Source of the DNA: Salinicola halophyticus
GTDB taxonomy: Bacteria; Pseudomonadota; Gammaproteobacteria; Pseudomonadales; Halomonadaceae
Length of the DNA: 64,000 nucleotides
Assembly: GCF_003206695.1 (NCBI RefSeq)
Contig: NZ_PZJN01000006.1
Coordinates: 298,902 to 362,901, forward strand
Reading direction: 5' to 3'
The notes under the pieces are model-generated. The model was not told the origin of the DNA and did not search any database. It saw only the letters and a list, made by a program, of their open reading frames with translations. The translations under genes were made by a program, and so were the position numbers. Shown one piece after another: positions 8,280-16,496 of this stretch (position 1 is its first letter; each line of letters starts with the position of its first letter).

Positions 8280-10337
8280 ATGCTGGCGATCGAAAAGGCC
8301 CTTTTTCTCAGCCTCTGTAGCGGCCTTTCGGCCGGCTACCAATGGCGCAGGCGGCTTGCCGCTCCCGTGTCCGACGATCGCATGCCGCCGACCGTCCTGC
8401 TCGACGGCCGTCAGCTTGCGGAGCTGGCGGCGCTTTATCGTCAAGGCGACGCCGAGGCACTGGAGATCGTCCGGAGTCTGCAGGCGCGCGCCGACGCCAT
8501 TCTCGAGCAGCCAGTCGTGCGTGTGACCGACAAGGGTCCGGTGGCGGGCGGCGAGTCCTCCATCGGCGAGGCCCCCAACGGCGAGTCCTCTAACGACTAT
8601 CGCAGTCTGGCCAAGTACTGGTGGCCCGATCCGGCATCAGATGACGGGGCGCCTTATGTACGCCGCGATGGCGAGGTCAACCCCGCCTGTTACGCCGATC
8701 ATTTCGATGCCAGCCGAATGGTATTTCTGGCGGAGTCGCTCCAGGTGCTCTCTCTTGCGACCTGGTTCACGGGAGACGCCGCGTATCGTGAGCGCGCCGT
8801 CGCACAGCTCGAAGCCTGGTTCGTCACCCCCGAGTCGCGTCAGTCTGCGCATTTCCAGTTCGCTCAGATCATCCCAGGTCGATCTGCCTTACAGCCGAGC
8901 GGCCTGATCGAAGCGCGGCACCTGATCTACGTCACCGAATCGATCCTGCTGCTGGAAGGCGCCGACGCCTTGCCGGCATCGCTCTCGGCAGCGCTGAGAG
9001 AGTGGTTCCGTGAACTGCTCGCGTGGTTTCGGACCAGCGACAAGGGGCTGGCCGCTGGCAAGGCGAGTAACAATGTCGCGCTTTGGTACGATCTGCAGTG
9101 TCTCGCTTACGCCTGGTTCGTGGGTGACGATACGCTCGTGCAATACATCGCGACCGAGGTGGCTGTCACGCGGCGGGAAGATCAGGTCGACCTCGACGGT
9201 TCGTTGCCGGCCGAGCTCGATCGCGCCAACCCGATGGATTACGTCGCCTTCACGCTGGCGGCGATGTCTCAATTGTCCCGGTACGGCGATGCAACGGGCG
9301 TGCCGATCTGGAGTCAGACCGACGGCGACGGACGAAGCTTCCAGCGCGCGCATGAGTGGTTCATCCAGCAGGCCGAGGTCAAAGAGAGTCATGAGGCCAG
9401 TCAAGGTTTGCTGGGCGAGGCAAGATCCTCGGATCAGCAGGATCAGGTCGTGTCGCGACTCGGCGAAACCGGAGACCTGGTTCTGCAACTGGCCATGGTC
9501 AATCGGCTGGCGGATGCGCGTCGGCGGATGCTCGAGGTTCGAGATCGACAGACGAAACGGAAAACGGTGCGCATTGCAGAGCTCGAGCGAGAGCTGGCAA
9601 GCAGCGAGAAAAAATTGAAGACGCTGACGCAAAAGCAGGGAAAGGAAGCGGAACAAATCATGGAAGAGAACAAGCAAGCCAGCGCTCGTCTGGAGCGATT
9701 GGAGAAAGAGCTCGTCAAGGCGAGAGAAGCGCGTATCAAGGAGCTTCAGGACGTCATTCATCGCCAGGAGGAACAGGCCCGCGATGGTGAGAGGCAGCGC
9801 GAGCTCCAGCAGCAGGTCAAGGATCAGAAAGAGAAACTGGCCCAGCTCGAAACGAGATTTCGAGACGCCAAACGTCAGTTCGATACGCGGCTGGCTGAAG
9901 CCGAGACGGCAAAGAGCACGTTTTCGACCGAAAATGACCGGCTCGAACGAGAGCTCAAACAGCAGCAAGGCGATTATCAGAAGCTCAAGCTGGCCCAGGA
10001 TGCCGATCGCCAGCAATTCAAAGAGAAAGAAAAGCGGTTCGGCGAGCTGCTAAAGAGCAACGAAAAAGAGCTCGAGAAGCTGCTCAAGGCGTTCCGGGAG
10101 CGCCCCAAAGCGAGTGCAGTCGATGACGCGAAGCAGCGCGAAGAGATCAAGAAGCTCAAGCAGGAGTTACGAGGCCAGCAGCGCAAGGTGGCACGTCTGC
10201 AGGAGAGCGCGGATCGACAGAAACTGCGTGCCGATTATTTCAAGGAACGCAGCGACAAGATTCTGAAAAGCCGTTCCTGGCGCATGACCGCCGTCCTGCG
10301 CAAGCTGACCGGAGGTGATTCGGGAAAAAAGCGCTGA
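8280..10337 (+). CDS. alginate-lyase-like protein with long C-terminal coiled coil, probably lyase-inactive
   Basis: Protein of 685 residues. Residues about 60-370 match the alginate_lyase (alpha/alpha toroid) domain: KYWWPDPA, YVRRDGEVNP, LEAWFVTPESR and a conserved SNN-WYDLQ segment. In that segment the normal NNHG reads NNVA (N264, N265, V266), so the catalytic His of PL5-type lyases is absent. Residues about 420-655 are a highly charged Glu/Lys/Arg/Gln coiled coil, ending in ILKSRSWRMTAVLRKL. No signal peptide is evident, although a short hydrophobic stretch lies at the N-terminus. The start is the ATG at 8280 with AAGGAAGG upstream. It may be a scaffold or glycan-binding protein rather than an enzyme. 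Confidence 0.75.
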   Translation: MLAIEKALFLSLCSGLSAGYQWRRRLAAPVSDDRMPPTVLLDGRQLAELAALYRQGDAEALEIVRSLQARADAILEQPVVRVTDKGPVAGGESSIGEAPNGESSNDYRSLAKYWWPDPASDDGAPYVRRDGEVNPACYADHFDASRMVFLAESLQVLSLATWFTGDAAYRERAVAQLEAWFVTPESRQSAHFQFAQIIPGRSALQPSGLIEARHLIYVTESILLLEGADALPASLSAALREWFRELLAWFRTSDKGLAAGKASNNVALWYDLQCLAYAWFVGDDTLVQYIATEVAVTRREDQVDLDGSLPAELDRANPMDYVAFTLAAMSQLSRYGDATGVPIWSQTDGDGRSFQRAHEWFIQQAEVKESHEASQGLLGEARSSDQQDQVVSRLGETGDLVLQLAMVNRLADARRRMLEVRDRQTKRKTVRIAELERELASSEKKLKTLTQKQGKEAEQIMEENKQASARLERLEKELVKAREARIKELQDVIHRQEEQARDGERQRELQQQVKDQKEKLAQLETRFRDAKRQFDTRLAEAETAKSTFSTENDRLERELKQQQGDYQKLKLAQDADRQQFKEKEKRFGELLKSNEKELEKLLKAFRERPKASAVDDAKQREEIKKLKQELRGQQRKVARLQESADRQKLRADYFKERSDKILKSRSWRMTAVLRKLTGGDSGKKR

Positions 10338-10438
10338 CCCGGACAGGAGAGTCAGCGGGTGACACTTCAGTTCGGGAGTCCGTTTCTCGTTCGGAGAGCC
10401 CGGCCATTGGCGCCCAGTCAGTACGGGGTGTCGAACGC

Positions 10439-11989
10439 ATGTTTCGCGGGGAGCAAGAGGAGCCCGCTGCATCCCAGTCGGTGGCCGTTCTCTATCGCGT
10501 CCTGGACCAGAGCACGCTCGGCGGGCTAACTGGCGCGGGGGCCCTCGAGTGCCTGCATCATCTGCTCGACAACGAACCCGGCGAGACCCGAATCGCTCGG
10601 GATTGGGTCATGGGCCGGTTCGAGGACCGCACGTTGCGCCCGGCGTTTATCGCCTGTCTGGAGCAACATGGCGTGCGCTGGATCGATGCCGGTGACAGCG
10701 CCGCGCGTTGTGGCACCCATCACGTCGCGGATGACGCGGCGCATCGCTATGACAGCACCGCGGGGCGGTTCGTTCCCGATGCCAAGCTGCTGGGTTTTCT
10801 CGATGCTCATGCCGATCGAGCGTTTGAATGGCTGATGATCTGGCCATGGGATTGCGCGCTGCCGGCGGTGGCGGAACGAGATCTGCTGCTGGATCTCGCC
10901 CAGTCCAGCCACGACGGCTTGCACCTGTCACTGCTTCGCCGAAGTGTCGCCGGCGCCGCGGGAAGTCAGGAGCCGGATTTCGCCTGGAGCGGCATGATGC
11001 TGCCGGTATTGCCGCGACGCTTGGGGGACGAAACTCTTGTGAGTGTGATGACCGATACGAGCGTTGCGGGCCATCGTGCCGGCTGGGCGCTGGAATCGAC
11101 CAGCGTGGCTCATCTCCACTCGCCATCTGATGTTCGCTCGGCGGAGATCGGGCGGGCCGAAACGTCATCGTTTCATTTCGGTATCTGCCTGCGGGCCAAG
11201 GCCTGCTCCCAGAATTGGGCGCTGACCTGTCAGAATCTCGAACGCACGCTCGAAAACCTCGCGCGTCAGCGCTCACGTGATTTTCGCGTCTGGATTGCCG
11301 CTCACGAACGGCCCGAGATTCGCACTTTCGGCCTGAACGTCGAGTATGTCCTGGTCGACTTCGAGCCTCCGATTCGTGCCGACGGCACGTTCGGCAACGA
11401 CAAGCGCCGTAAGCGCAATGCCATTGGTGAGGCGCTGAAAGCGCAGGCAAGGGGTGGTTTCTATTACATGCAGCTCGATGCCGACGATCTGCTCGATCCT
11501 TCGCTGGTGTTGGCCGTGACGAGCGACGACAACCGCCGCGGCTACCTAATCGAGAACGGCTATATCTTCGACTATGAGAAGCGCGCCGTCGCCCGCTGTA
11601 GTGAAGAAACCGTGCCGTTCTGGCATCAGTGCGGTTCGAGCGCGGTGCTCTTTTTCGAATCCGATGACTTCAATCGAGACGGCGAAGACGAGAGCTATTT
11701 CGAGCGCCAGCGGATGCATGAGCAGTTTGCCGCTCTCGCCCAGATCAAGGGCAGGCCGCTGGCCTCCTGGGTCGACAACATGGCGCTGTATCTCGTCAAT
11801 CATGGCGAGAACCAGTGGTCGAACTATCGCCATGAGAATGACGGTCGCGCCAACAGCAAAAGCAAATTCGTCCATCGATATAAGCTCGAATCGCCCGCGG
11901 CGCTCGATATTTTCGCGCTGCGCTACCCGGAGCTGGATCGACGCGAAGTCGCCGTCGATGGAACCGACAGGGAAGTGAGAACATCATGA
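10439..11989 (+). CDS. glycosyltransferase-like protein with unknown N-terminal domain
   Basis: Protein of 516 residues. The first 230 or so form a domain I do not recognise (VAVLYRVLDQSTLGGL onwards, with a WLMIWPWDC segment). From about residue 240 it is a putative GT-A glycosyltransferase: FHFGICLRAKACSQNWALTC, then LARQRSRDFRVWIAAHE, and MQLDADDLLDP with D347-A-D349-D as the metal site. This half is clearly homologous to the AT-rich gene at 27248-28030. The ATG at 10439 has only weak upstream pairing. Its stop overlaps the next start (ATGA at 11986), so the genes are coupled. Confidence 0.72.
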   Translation: MFRGEQEEPAASQSVAVLYRVLDQSTLGGLTGAGALECLHHLLDNEPGETRIARDWVMGRFEDRTLRPAFIACLEQHGVRWIDAGDSAARCGTHHVADDAAHRYDSTAGRFVPDAKLLGFLDAHADRAFEWLMIWPWDCALPAVAERDLLLDLAQSSHDGLHLSLLRRSVAGAAGSQEPDFAWSGMMLPVLPRRLGDETLVSVMTDTSVAGHRAGWALESTSVAHLHSPSDVRSAEIGRAETSSFHFGICLRAKACSQNWALTCQNLERTLENLARQRSRDFRVWIAAHERPEIRTFGLNVEYVLVDFEPPIRADGTFGNDKRRKRNAIGEALKAQARGGFYYMQLDADDLLDPSLVLAVTSDDNRRGYLIENGYIFDYEKRAVARCSEETVPFWHQCGSSAVLFFESDDFNRDGEDESYFERQRMHEQFAALAQIKGRPLASWVDNMALYLVNHGENQWSNYRHENDGRANSKSKFVHRYKLESPAALDIFALRYPELDRREVAVDGTDREVRTS

Positions 11990-14127
11990 GTCAGAGTCCA
12001 AAGACGCCGTCCGCTCAAGACGTGCTATGGGATTCGATCGAGGCCGAAAATTCCGGCCGGATCGCTCAGCTGGAAAGCCAGATCCAGGCCTTGAAGGCAT
12101 CGAAAGCGTCCGGCTTAGCGCAAAGGTCGAATAAAGCCCTGGCCGAGGAACTCGACGAACAGCACCAGTCGTTGACGAAACTGGAAGACGAACTGGCTGA
12201 CGCCGCCCGGCGATTCGAGCGGCGATTCGATGCCATCGCGATGATGGACATCAAGCCGCGCTTCCCTGAGACGTTGAAGAAACAATACAGAGCGAGCGCG
12301 CTGGCGACAGAACCGGACGATTTCGTTCTCTACCGTATCATCGGCAACGATCTTTATCCCCGCCATCGCAAGGGGCAGTCACGCGACAACCTCAGATTCA
12401 TTCTGGAAAACGAGCAGCCTCTCGAGGGCTGCAAGAAGCGCTGGGTTGTCAATCGTATTGCCGATCCGGCGGAAGAATCCGCCATTCTGACGCTGCTGGA
12501 AGCGCATCATCAGGAGTGGATTCACATTCCGTTTTCGGCCGAAGAGTACCGCCGGATTCCGCTCGATTTCGATTGTCTGCCTTCGCCGGGCTATCTGGCC
12601 AGTGCCGAATTCGCCAAGCTCGGGCCTGAGCAGCGCCAGCGACTGCTGACTGCGCTGTACCGGTTCAAGAACAACTACGTCATGAACAATAACGGCGCGC
12701 GCAACCGGGCGCTGGAAGCGGGACTCGGCGAGGCCAAGTGGGTGCTGCCATGGGACGGCAACTGCTTTCTGACGCCGCGTGCGTGGAACCGTATCGTCGA
12801 GGACGTGCGCGAAAGGCCCTGGCTCGCCTATTACGCCGTACCCATGACGCGTGTGTTGGACAATCAGCGGCTCGTCGATGACCACTTCGAACCCGAAGCC
12901 GTCGAAGAACCCCAGCTCATCTTCCGCAATGACGCCGATGAGCGTTTCAACGAAGCGTTCTGCTACGGGCGTCGGCCCAAGGTCGAGCTGTTCTGGCGTC
13001 TGGGCATCCCGGGCAAATGGGACCGCTGGAAGGACGACGCCTGGGAGCAGCCACGCCGGGAACTGGGGCCGGAGGCCGGTCAGTTCGGTGTCGCCGGCTG
13101 GGTCGCCAGGCTCTATTCCGGTATGGGAAGTCTGGAGATAGGGACACGTCAAAGCGCAAGAGCACGATATCTGGTTCGTCAGGAGGCCATATTGAGTGCC
13201 CTACAATCGTTGGATTACGGAGCGTTTGTTCCAAATGCCGGTATATCGACTATTAAGACGAAAGGTGTCGACGAACTCCAGCGCTATGCTGAAAAATGCG
13301 ACTTGAGTCTCAATCACTGCGTTGAACGTGCAGGCCGTATTGTCAGCGACGTTGATAAAAATGAAGCATCATTTTTGATAGAAGGTAAGGATTTTCTTCA
13401 GGACTCTTTGGTGCTGAGTTTGGCTTGGTCAAGTACGCAAGATTTTCAGTATCTAAAGTCGGCGGCGAAGTTGTATCGGAGACATTTTTATTGCTGTACT
13501 CCGAGTACGGACCTGATTCCCGAAAATAGTCTGGATGTAACTCTTGAGTTGCATAAAACACATTTGGCCGTTGGTGGTCTTGAGGCTTTGGCGTACTTCC
13601 AGGTCGTCACGATACTGGTGCAAAACGGCCTTCTAAGCCCGATCGAAAAGGAAATATTTGACCATAGCTTAGCTGCTTATATCAATCGCCTTTGGAATGA
13701 TAAACTAAGAAGAGTGCCGCAGCATTTTGCTCCTGATTTGCTGCTAGAAGACGATCTTAGATTGTTGAGGTTGTTGTCTGATACTGGCGAATATTCCAAA
13801 GGCAGTGCTGTTGTTATAGAGTCTTTATCCAGCTTTGATTCTATTATTGCTGAAGATGGCACATTGCCAACGTTGTTAAGTGTTCGTAATTCCCGATCTA
13901 GTGTAGCCAAAATATTACGGACGGGTGTGGATTTGGCCGCAATAGCGGAAGTCTTCGGTATCAATTACCTTGAGCAGAAGCTATCGAATGGACGGTCTTT
14001 ATCAGATAGTCTCAAGTGGTTCCTGTCTTACGGTAGTGATAACTGGCCATTCTGTCAGCGTGACGAATTCGACCAAACTTTGCTTGATCCGCTCCAGGCG
14101 GCTTTGAAGAACAGTAGCTTCCGTTAG
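11986..14127 (+). CDS. mosaic protein: conserved N-terminal domain fused to divergent lyase-like C-terminal domain
   Basis: Protein of 713 residues. A coiled coil (about residues 18-85) leads into a domain of some 290 residues (about 100-390) shared with the next gene: FVLYRIIGNDL, SRDNLRFILENE, NYVMNNNGARN, VLPWDGNCF and YGRRPKVEL. The biochemical role of that domain is not known to me; the DGN and GARN motifs hint at a sugar-nucleotide transferase. The C-terminal third aligns weakly with the alginate-lyase-like domain of the next protein: GRSLSDSLKWFLSYGSDNWPF answers GRGLEKAFEWLLSFEGRDWPW. It has no NNHG, so it is probably not a lyase. The DNA turns AT-rich at about 13140, within the gene. 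Confidence 0.65.
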   Translation: MSQSPKTPSAQDVLWDSIEAENSGRIAQLESQIQALKASKASGLAQRSNKALAEELDEQHQSLTKLEDELADAARRFERRFDAIAMMDIKPRFPETLKKQYRASALATEPDDFVLYRIIGNDLYPRHRKGQSRDNLRFILENEQPLEGCKKRWVVNRIADPAEESAILTLLEAHHQEWIHIPFSAEEYRRIPLDFDCLPSPGYLASAEFAKLGPEQRQRLLTALYRFKNNYVMNNNGARNRALEAGLGEAKWVLPWDGNCFLTPRAWNRIVEDVRERPWLAYYAVPMTRVLDNQRLVDDHFEPEAVEEPQLIFRNDADERFNEAFCYGRRPKVELFWRLGIPGKWDRWKDDAWEQPRRELGPEAGQFGVAGWVARLYSGMGSLEIGTRQSARARYLVRQEAILSALQSLDYGAFVPNAGISTIKTKGVDELQRYAEKCDLSLNHCVERAGRIVSDVDKNEASFLIEGKDFLQDSLVLSLAWSSTQDFQYLKSAAKLYRRHFYCCTPSTDLIPENSLDVTLELHKTHLAVGGLEALAYFQVVTILVQNGLLSPIEKEIFDHSLAAYINRLWNDKLRRVPQHFAPDLLLEDDLRLLRLLSDTGEYSKGSAVVIESLSSFDSIIAEDGTLPTLLSVRNSRSSVAKILRTGVDLAAIAEVFGINYLEQKLSNGRSLSDSLKWFLSYGSDNWPFCQRDEFDQTLLDPLQAALKNSSFR

Positions 14128-14200
14128 TGGGAACTATCATGGCTAAGAATATATGGTTTGCCCTGAAGCCTCAGGATTAACGACTGGGCGATTTACTAGC
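13140..14200. other. AT-rich segment inside the polysaccharide locus
   Basis: From about 13140 the G+C content falls visibly and codon endings shift to A/T. It rises again just before the gene at 14223. The break falls inside an intact reading frame, at the boundary between the shared N-terminal domain and the C-terminal domain. Confidence 0.7.
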
Positions 14201-14222
14201 CCGCTTTTCTTCAAGAGGCTCT

Positions 14223-16496
14223 ATGTACAGAAAACTGGCAAGGATGCTGAGTGAGCGGCTCAAGAAGCGCTATCGGGTGGCGCGTCGGCTCTACGAAAAG
14301 CGCAATCGTCCGACGCCCGCTGATCGAGGCGCGCCCCCGGTTGCGGCTGAGGGAAGCGTGTTGGCGAGCGACGGTGCCAAGCCGTTTCGCTTCGTGCTGT
14401 ATCGGATCATCGGCAACGATCTGGAGCCGCGACACGCGCGCGGGCAGTCACGCGACAATCTGCGTTTCATTCTGGAGAACGAGCCGGCGCTCGAGGGATG
14501 CGAGAAGCGTTTCATCGTCAACCGCATCGTCAATCCCGATGAGCACGCGGCGATCGTGGAATTGCTCGAGTCGAACGGTCAGTCCTACATCGACATTCCC
14601 TTCGACGAGCAGACGTACGCGTCTACGCCGTGGGACTTCGAGGGGTTGTCGTTTCCCGGCTTTACCCGATCTGATGATTTCCACGCGCTGAGCGAGGCAG
14701 AAAAGGGCCGAGTGATGATGCGGCTCTATCGCCACCGCAACCTTTACGTCATGAATAACAACGGTGCCCGCAACGTGGCCCTCGACGAGGGCTGCCAGCT
14801 CGCCGATTGGGTCCTGCCGTGGGATGGCAATTGTTTCGTGACGGCCGCGGCATGGACGGCGATCCGGACGGGCATCGAGGCATCGGCGCAGCAACGCTAT
14901 CACGTCGTGCCGATGGCCCGGATCACCGATAATCAGCAGCTGCTGGCAACCGACTTTCGCCCCCCCGCCGAGGAAGAACCACAGCTCGTATTTCGCCGCG
15001 ATGCGGTCGAACGTTTCGATGAGCGCCATCCTTACGGGCGTCGTCCGAAGGTGGAACTGTTGTGGCGGCTTGGCGTGCCCGGACGCTGGGATCGCTGGAA
15101 GATAGAACCGTGGGATCTGCCTTGTCCGGCCTATGCGCCGGAGGCCGGGCAGTTCGCTCAGGCGGGATGGGTGGCCAGGCTGGAATCGGGTAAGGCGCAT
15201 CTGGAAGTTGATCCCTCGCGAGGATTGGTGGATCGGGGCGTCGCCCGAGTCGAGGCGGTAACGGGGTTGCTGGATCGTCTCGATGCACGATTCATGGCAA
15301 GTCACCGCAGCACCGGGTCGCTACTGTTCTACGACGGCAATGCGCTGCTCGCGCCGGGAGACCGGGCTGGGGACGCGGAATTGTTCGAGGAGGCCGCGGC
15401 CGCGCTCGCTCGCGGGCCGTTCTCGGTCGTTGATAAGAGCACGTTGGCGCCTAGCGGGGATCCGCACGACTATTGGCATCCCGCGCCCTATTACTGGCCC
15501 AGCCCGATCCTCCCCAAGTGGCTGCCCTATATGCCGCGCGACGGGGTCAGGGTGCCTGGCACCGTGCTTTACGCGCCCGAAAGCGATCAGTACGACCGCA
15601 CTCGGCTCCAGCGCCTGTTCGACGATGTCACGACCTGCGCCATTGCCTGGGCCCGAAGCGGCGAGGCTCGCTATGCACAACACGCTGCGACCCTGATTCG
15701 GGTGTGGTTTATCGATCCCACTACGCGCATGAATCCGCACTTGAAGTACGCGCAGGTGCGCCAGGGGCATGATCGCAATCGGGGCAGCAAGTCCGGAATC
15801 ATCGAAATGAAGGATATCTACTTCCTGCTCGATGCCGTCCGGCTGGTCGAAAGAGCCGGGGCGCTGGCAGACGCCGATCGCGAGGCGTTCAGACTGTGGT
15901 TGCGAAGCTATCTCGAGTGGCTGCGGACGAGTTCGCAGGGTCGTGCCGAGCGGCGTTCGGCCAACAATCACGGTACCTACTATGATTTACAGATCGCTGC
16001 GATCGCGTCGTACCTGGAGGACTACGCGCTAGTCTCCACCACGTTACGCGACAGTCGGGAGCGTATTCTCGAGCAGTTCGACGAGGCCGGTGCACAGCCC
16101 GAGGAGCTGAAACGCACGACGACCGCGCACTACTGCTGCTTCAACCTGCAGGGCTGGGTCTACCTGGCACTGCTGGCCGAGCGCCACGGTCAGGATCTGT
16201 GGCACTTTCGTGACGCCCAGGGGCGCGGTCTCGAGAAGGCGTTCGAATGGCTTTTGAGTTTCGAGGGACGCGACTGGCCGTGGCGTCAGATCGATACTTT
16301 CGACACTGACCGCTTTCAGCCGCTGCGTGCCGCTCATGCTTACGCTTATCATCCGGCTTCGGTCAGCGGCGATATCCCTGCGCCCCGGCAGTCCCTCCGC
16401 CTGTATCATCCTCATGACGGCGTTCGACCCTGGTGGTTTCTGGGGCGAGAGGGAAGAGGTAACGACGATTTCGATGCACAACGGCGAGGCTCATGA
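14223..16496 (+). CDS. fusion of conserved N-terminal domain with alginate-lyase-family domain
   Basis: Protein of 757 residues. Residues about 55-350 repeat the domain of the preceding gene (FVLYRIIGNDL, MNNNGARNVAL, VLPWDGNCF, YGRRPKVEL). Residues about 380-700 are a well-preserved alginate_lyase toroid: YYWPSP, WFIDPTTRMNPHLKYAQ, ANNHGTYYDLQ with N581-N582-H583, and RTTTAHYCCFNLQGW with the expected Arg and Tyr. Of the three lyase-like proteins here, only this one keeps the catalytic set. No signal peptide is visible, which is unusual for a polysaccharide lyase and suggests action in the cytoplasm or on lipid-linked glycan. AGAGG precedes the ATG. Its stop overlaps the next start. Confidence 0.78.
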   Translation: MYRKLARMLSERLKKRYRVARRLYEKRNRPTPADRGAPPVAAEGSVLASDGAKPFRFVLYRIIGNDLEPRHARGQSRDNLRFILENEPALEGCEKRFIVNRIVNPDEHAAIVELLESNGQSYIDIPFDEQTYASTPWDFEGLSFPGFTRSDDFHALSEAEKGRVMMRLYRHRNLYVMNNNGARNVALDEGCQLADWVLPWDGNCFVTAAAWTAIRTGIEASAQQRYHVVPMARITDNQQLLATDFRPPAEEEPQLVFRRDAVERFDERHPYGRRPKVELLWRLGVPGRWDRWKIEPWDLPCPAYAPEAGQFAQAGWVARLESGKAHLEVDPSRGLVDRGVARVEAVTGLLDRLDARFMASHRSTGSLLFYDGNALLAPGDRAGDAELFEEAAAALARGPFSVVDKSTLAPSGDPHDYWHPAPYYWPSPILPKWLPYMPRDGVRVPGTVLYAPESDQYDRTRLQRLFDDVTTCAIAWARSGEARYAQHAATLIRVWFIDPTTRMNPHLKYAQVRQGHDRNRGSKSGIIEMKDIYFLLDAVRLVERAGALADADREAFRLWLRSYLEWLRTSSQGRAERRSANNHGTYYDLQIAAIASYLEDYALVSTTLRDSRERILEQFDEAGAQPEELKRTTTAHYCCFNLQGWVYLALLAERHGQDLWHFRDAQGRGLEKAFEWLLSFEGRDWPWRQIDTFDTDRFQPLRAAHAYAYHPASVSGDIPAPRQSLRLYHPHDGVRPWWFLGREGRGNDDFDAQRRGS

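Noticed and set aside
8889..10016. 375-codon minus-strand frame in the coiled-coil gene
   Set aside because: A Leu-rich antisense product expected opposite Glu/Lys/Gln-rich coiled coil; no family resemblance.
11986..14127. Pseudogene caused by recombination
   Set aside because: The frame is intact over 713 codons and ends in a region that still aligns with the paralogue's C-terminus, so it is probably expressed.
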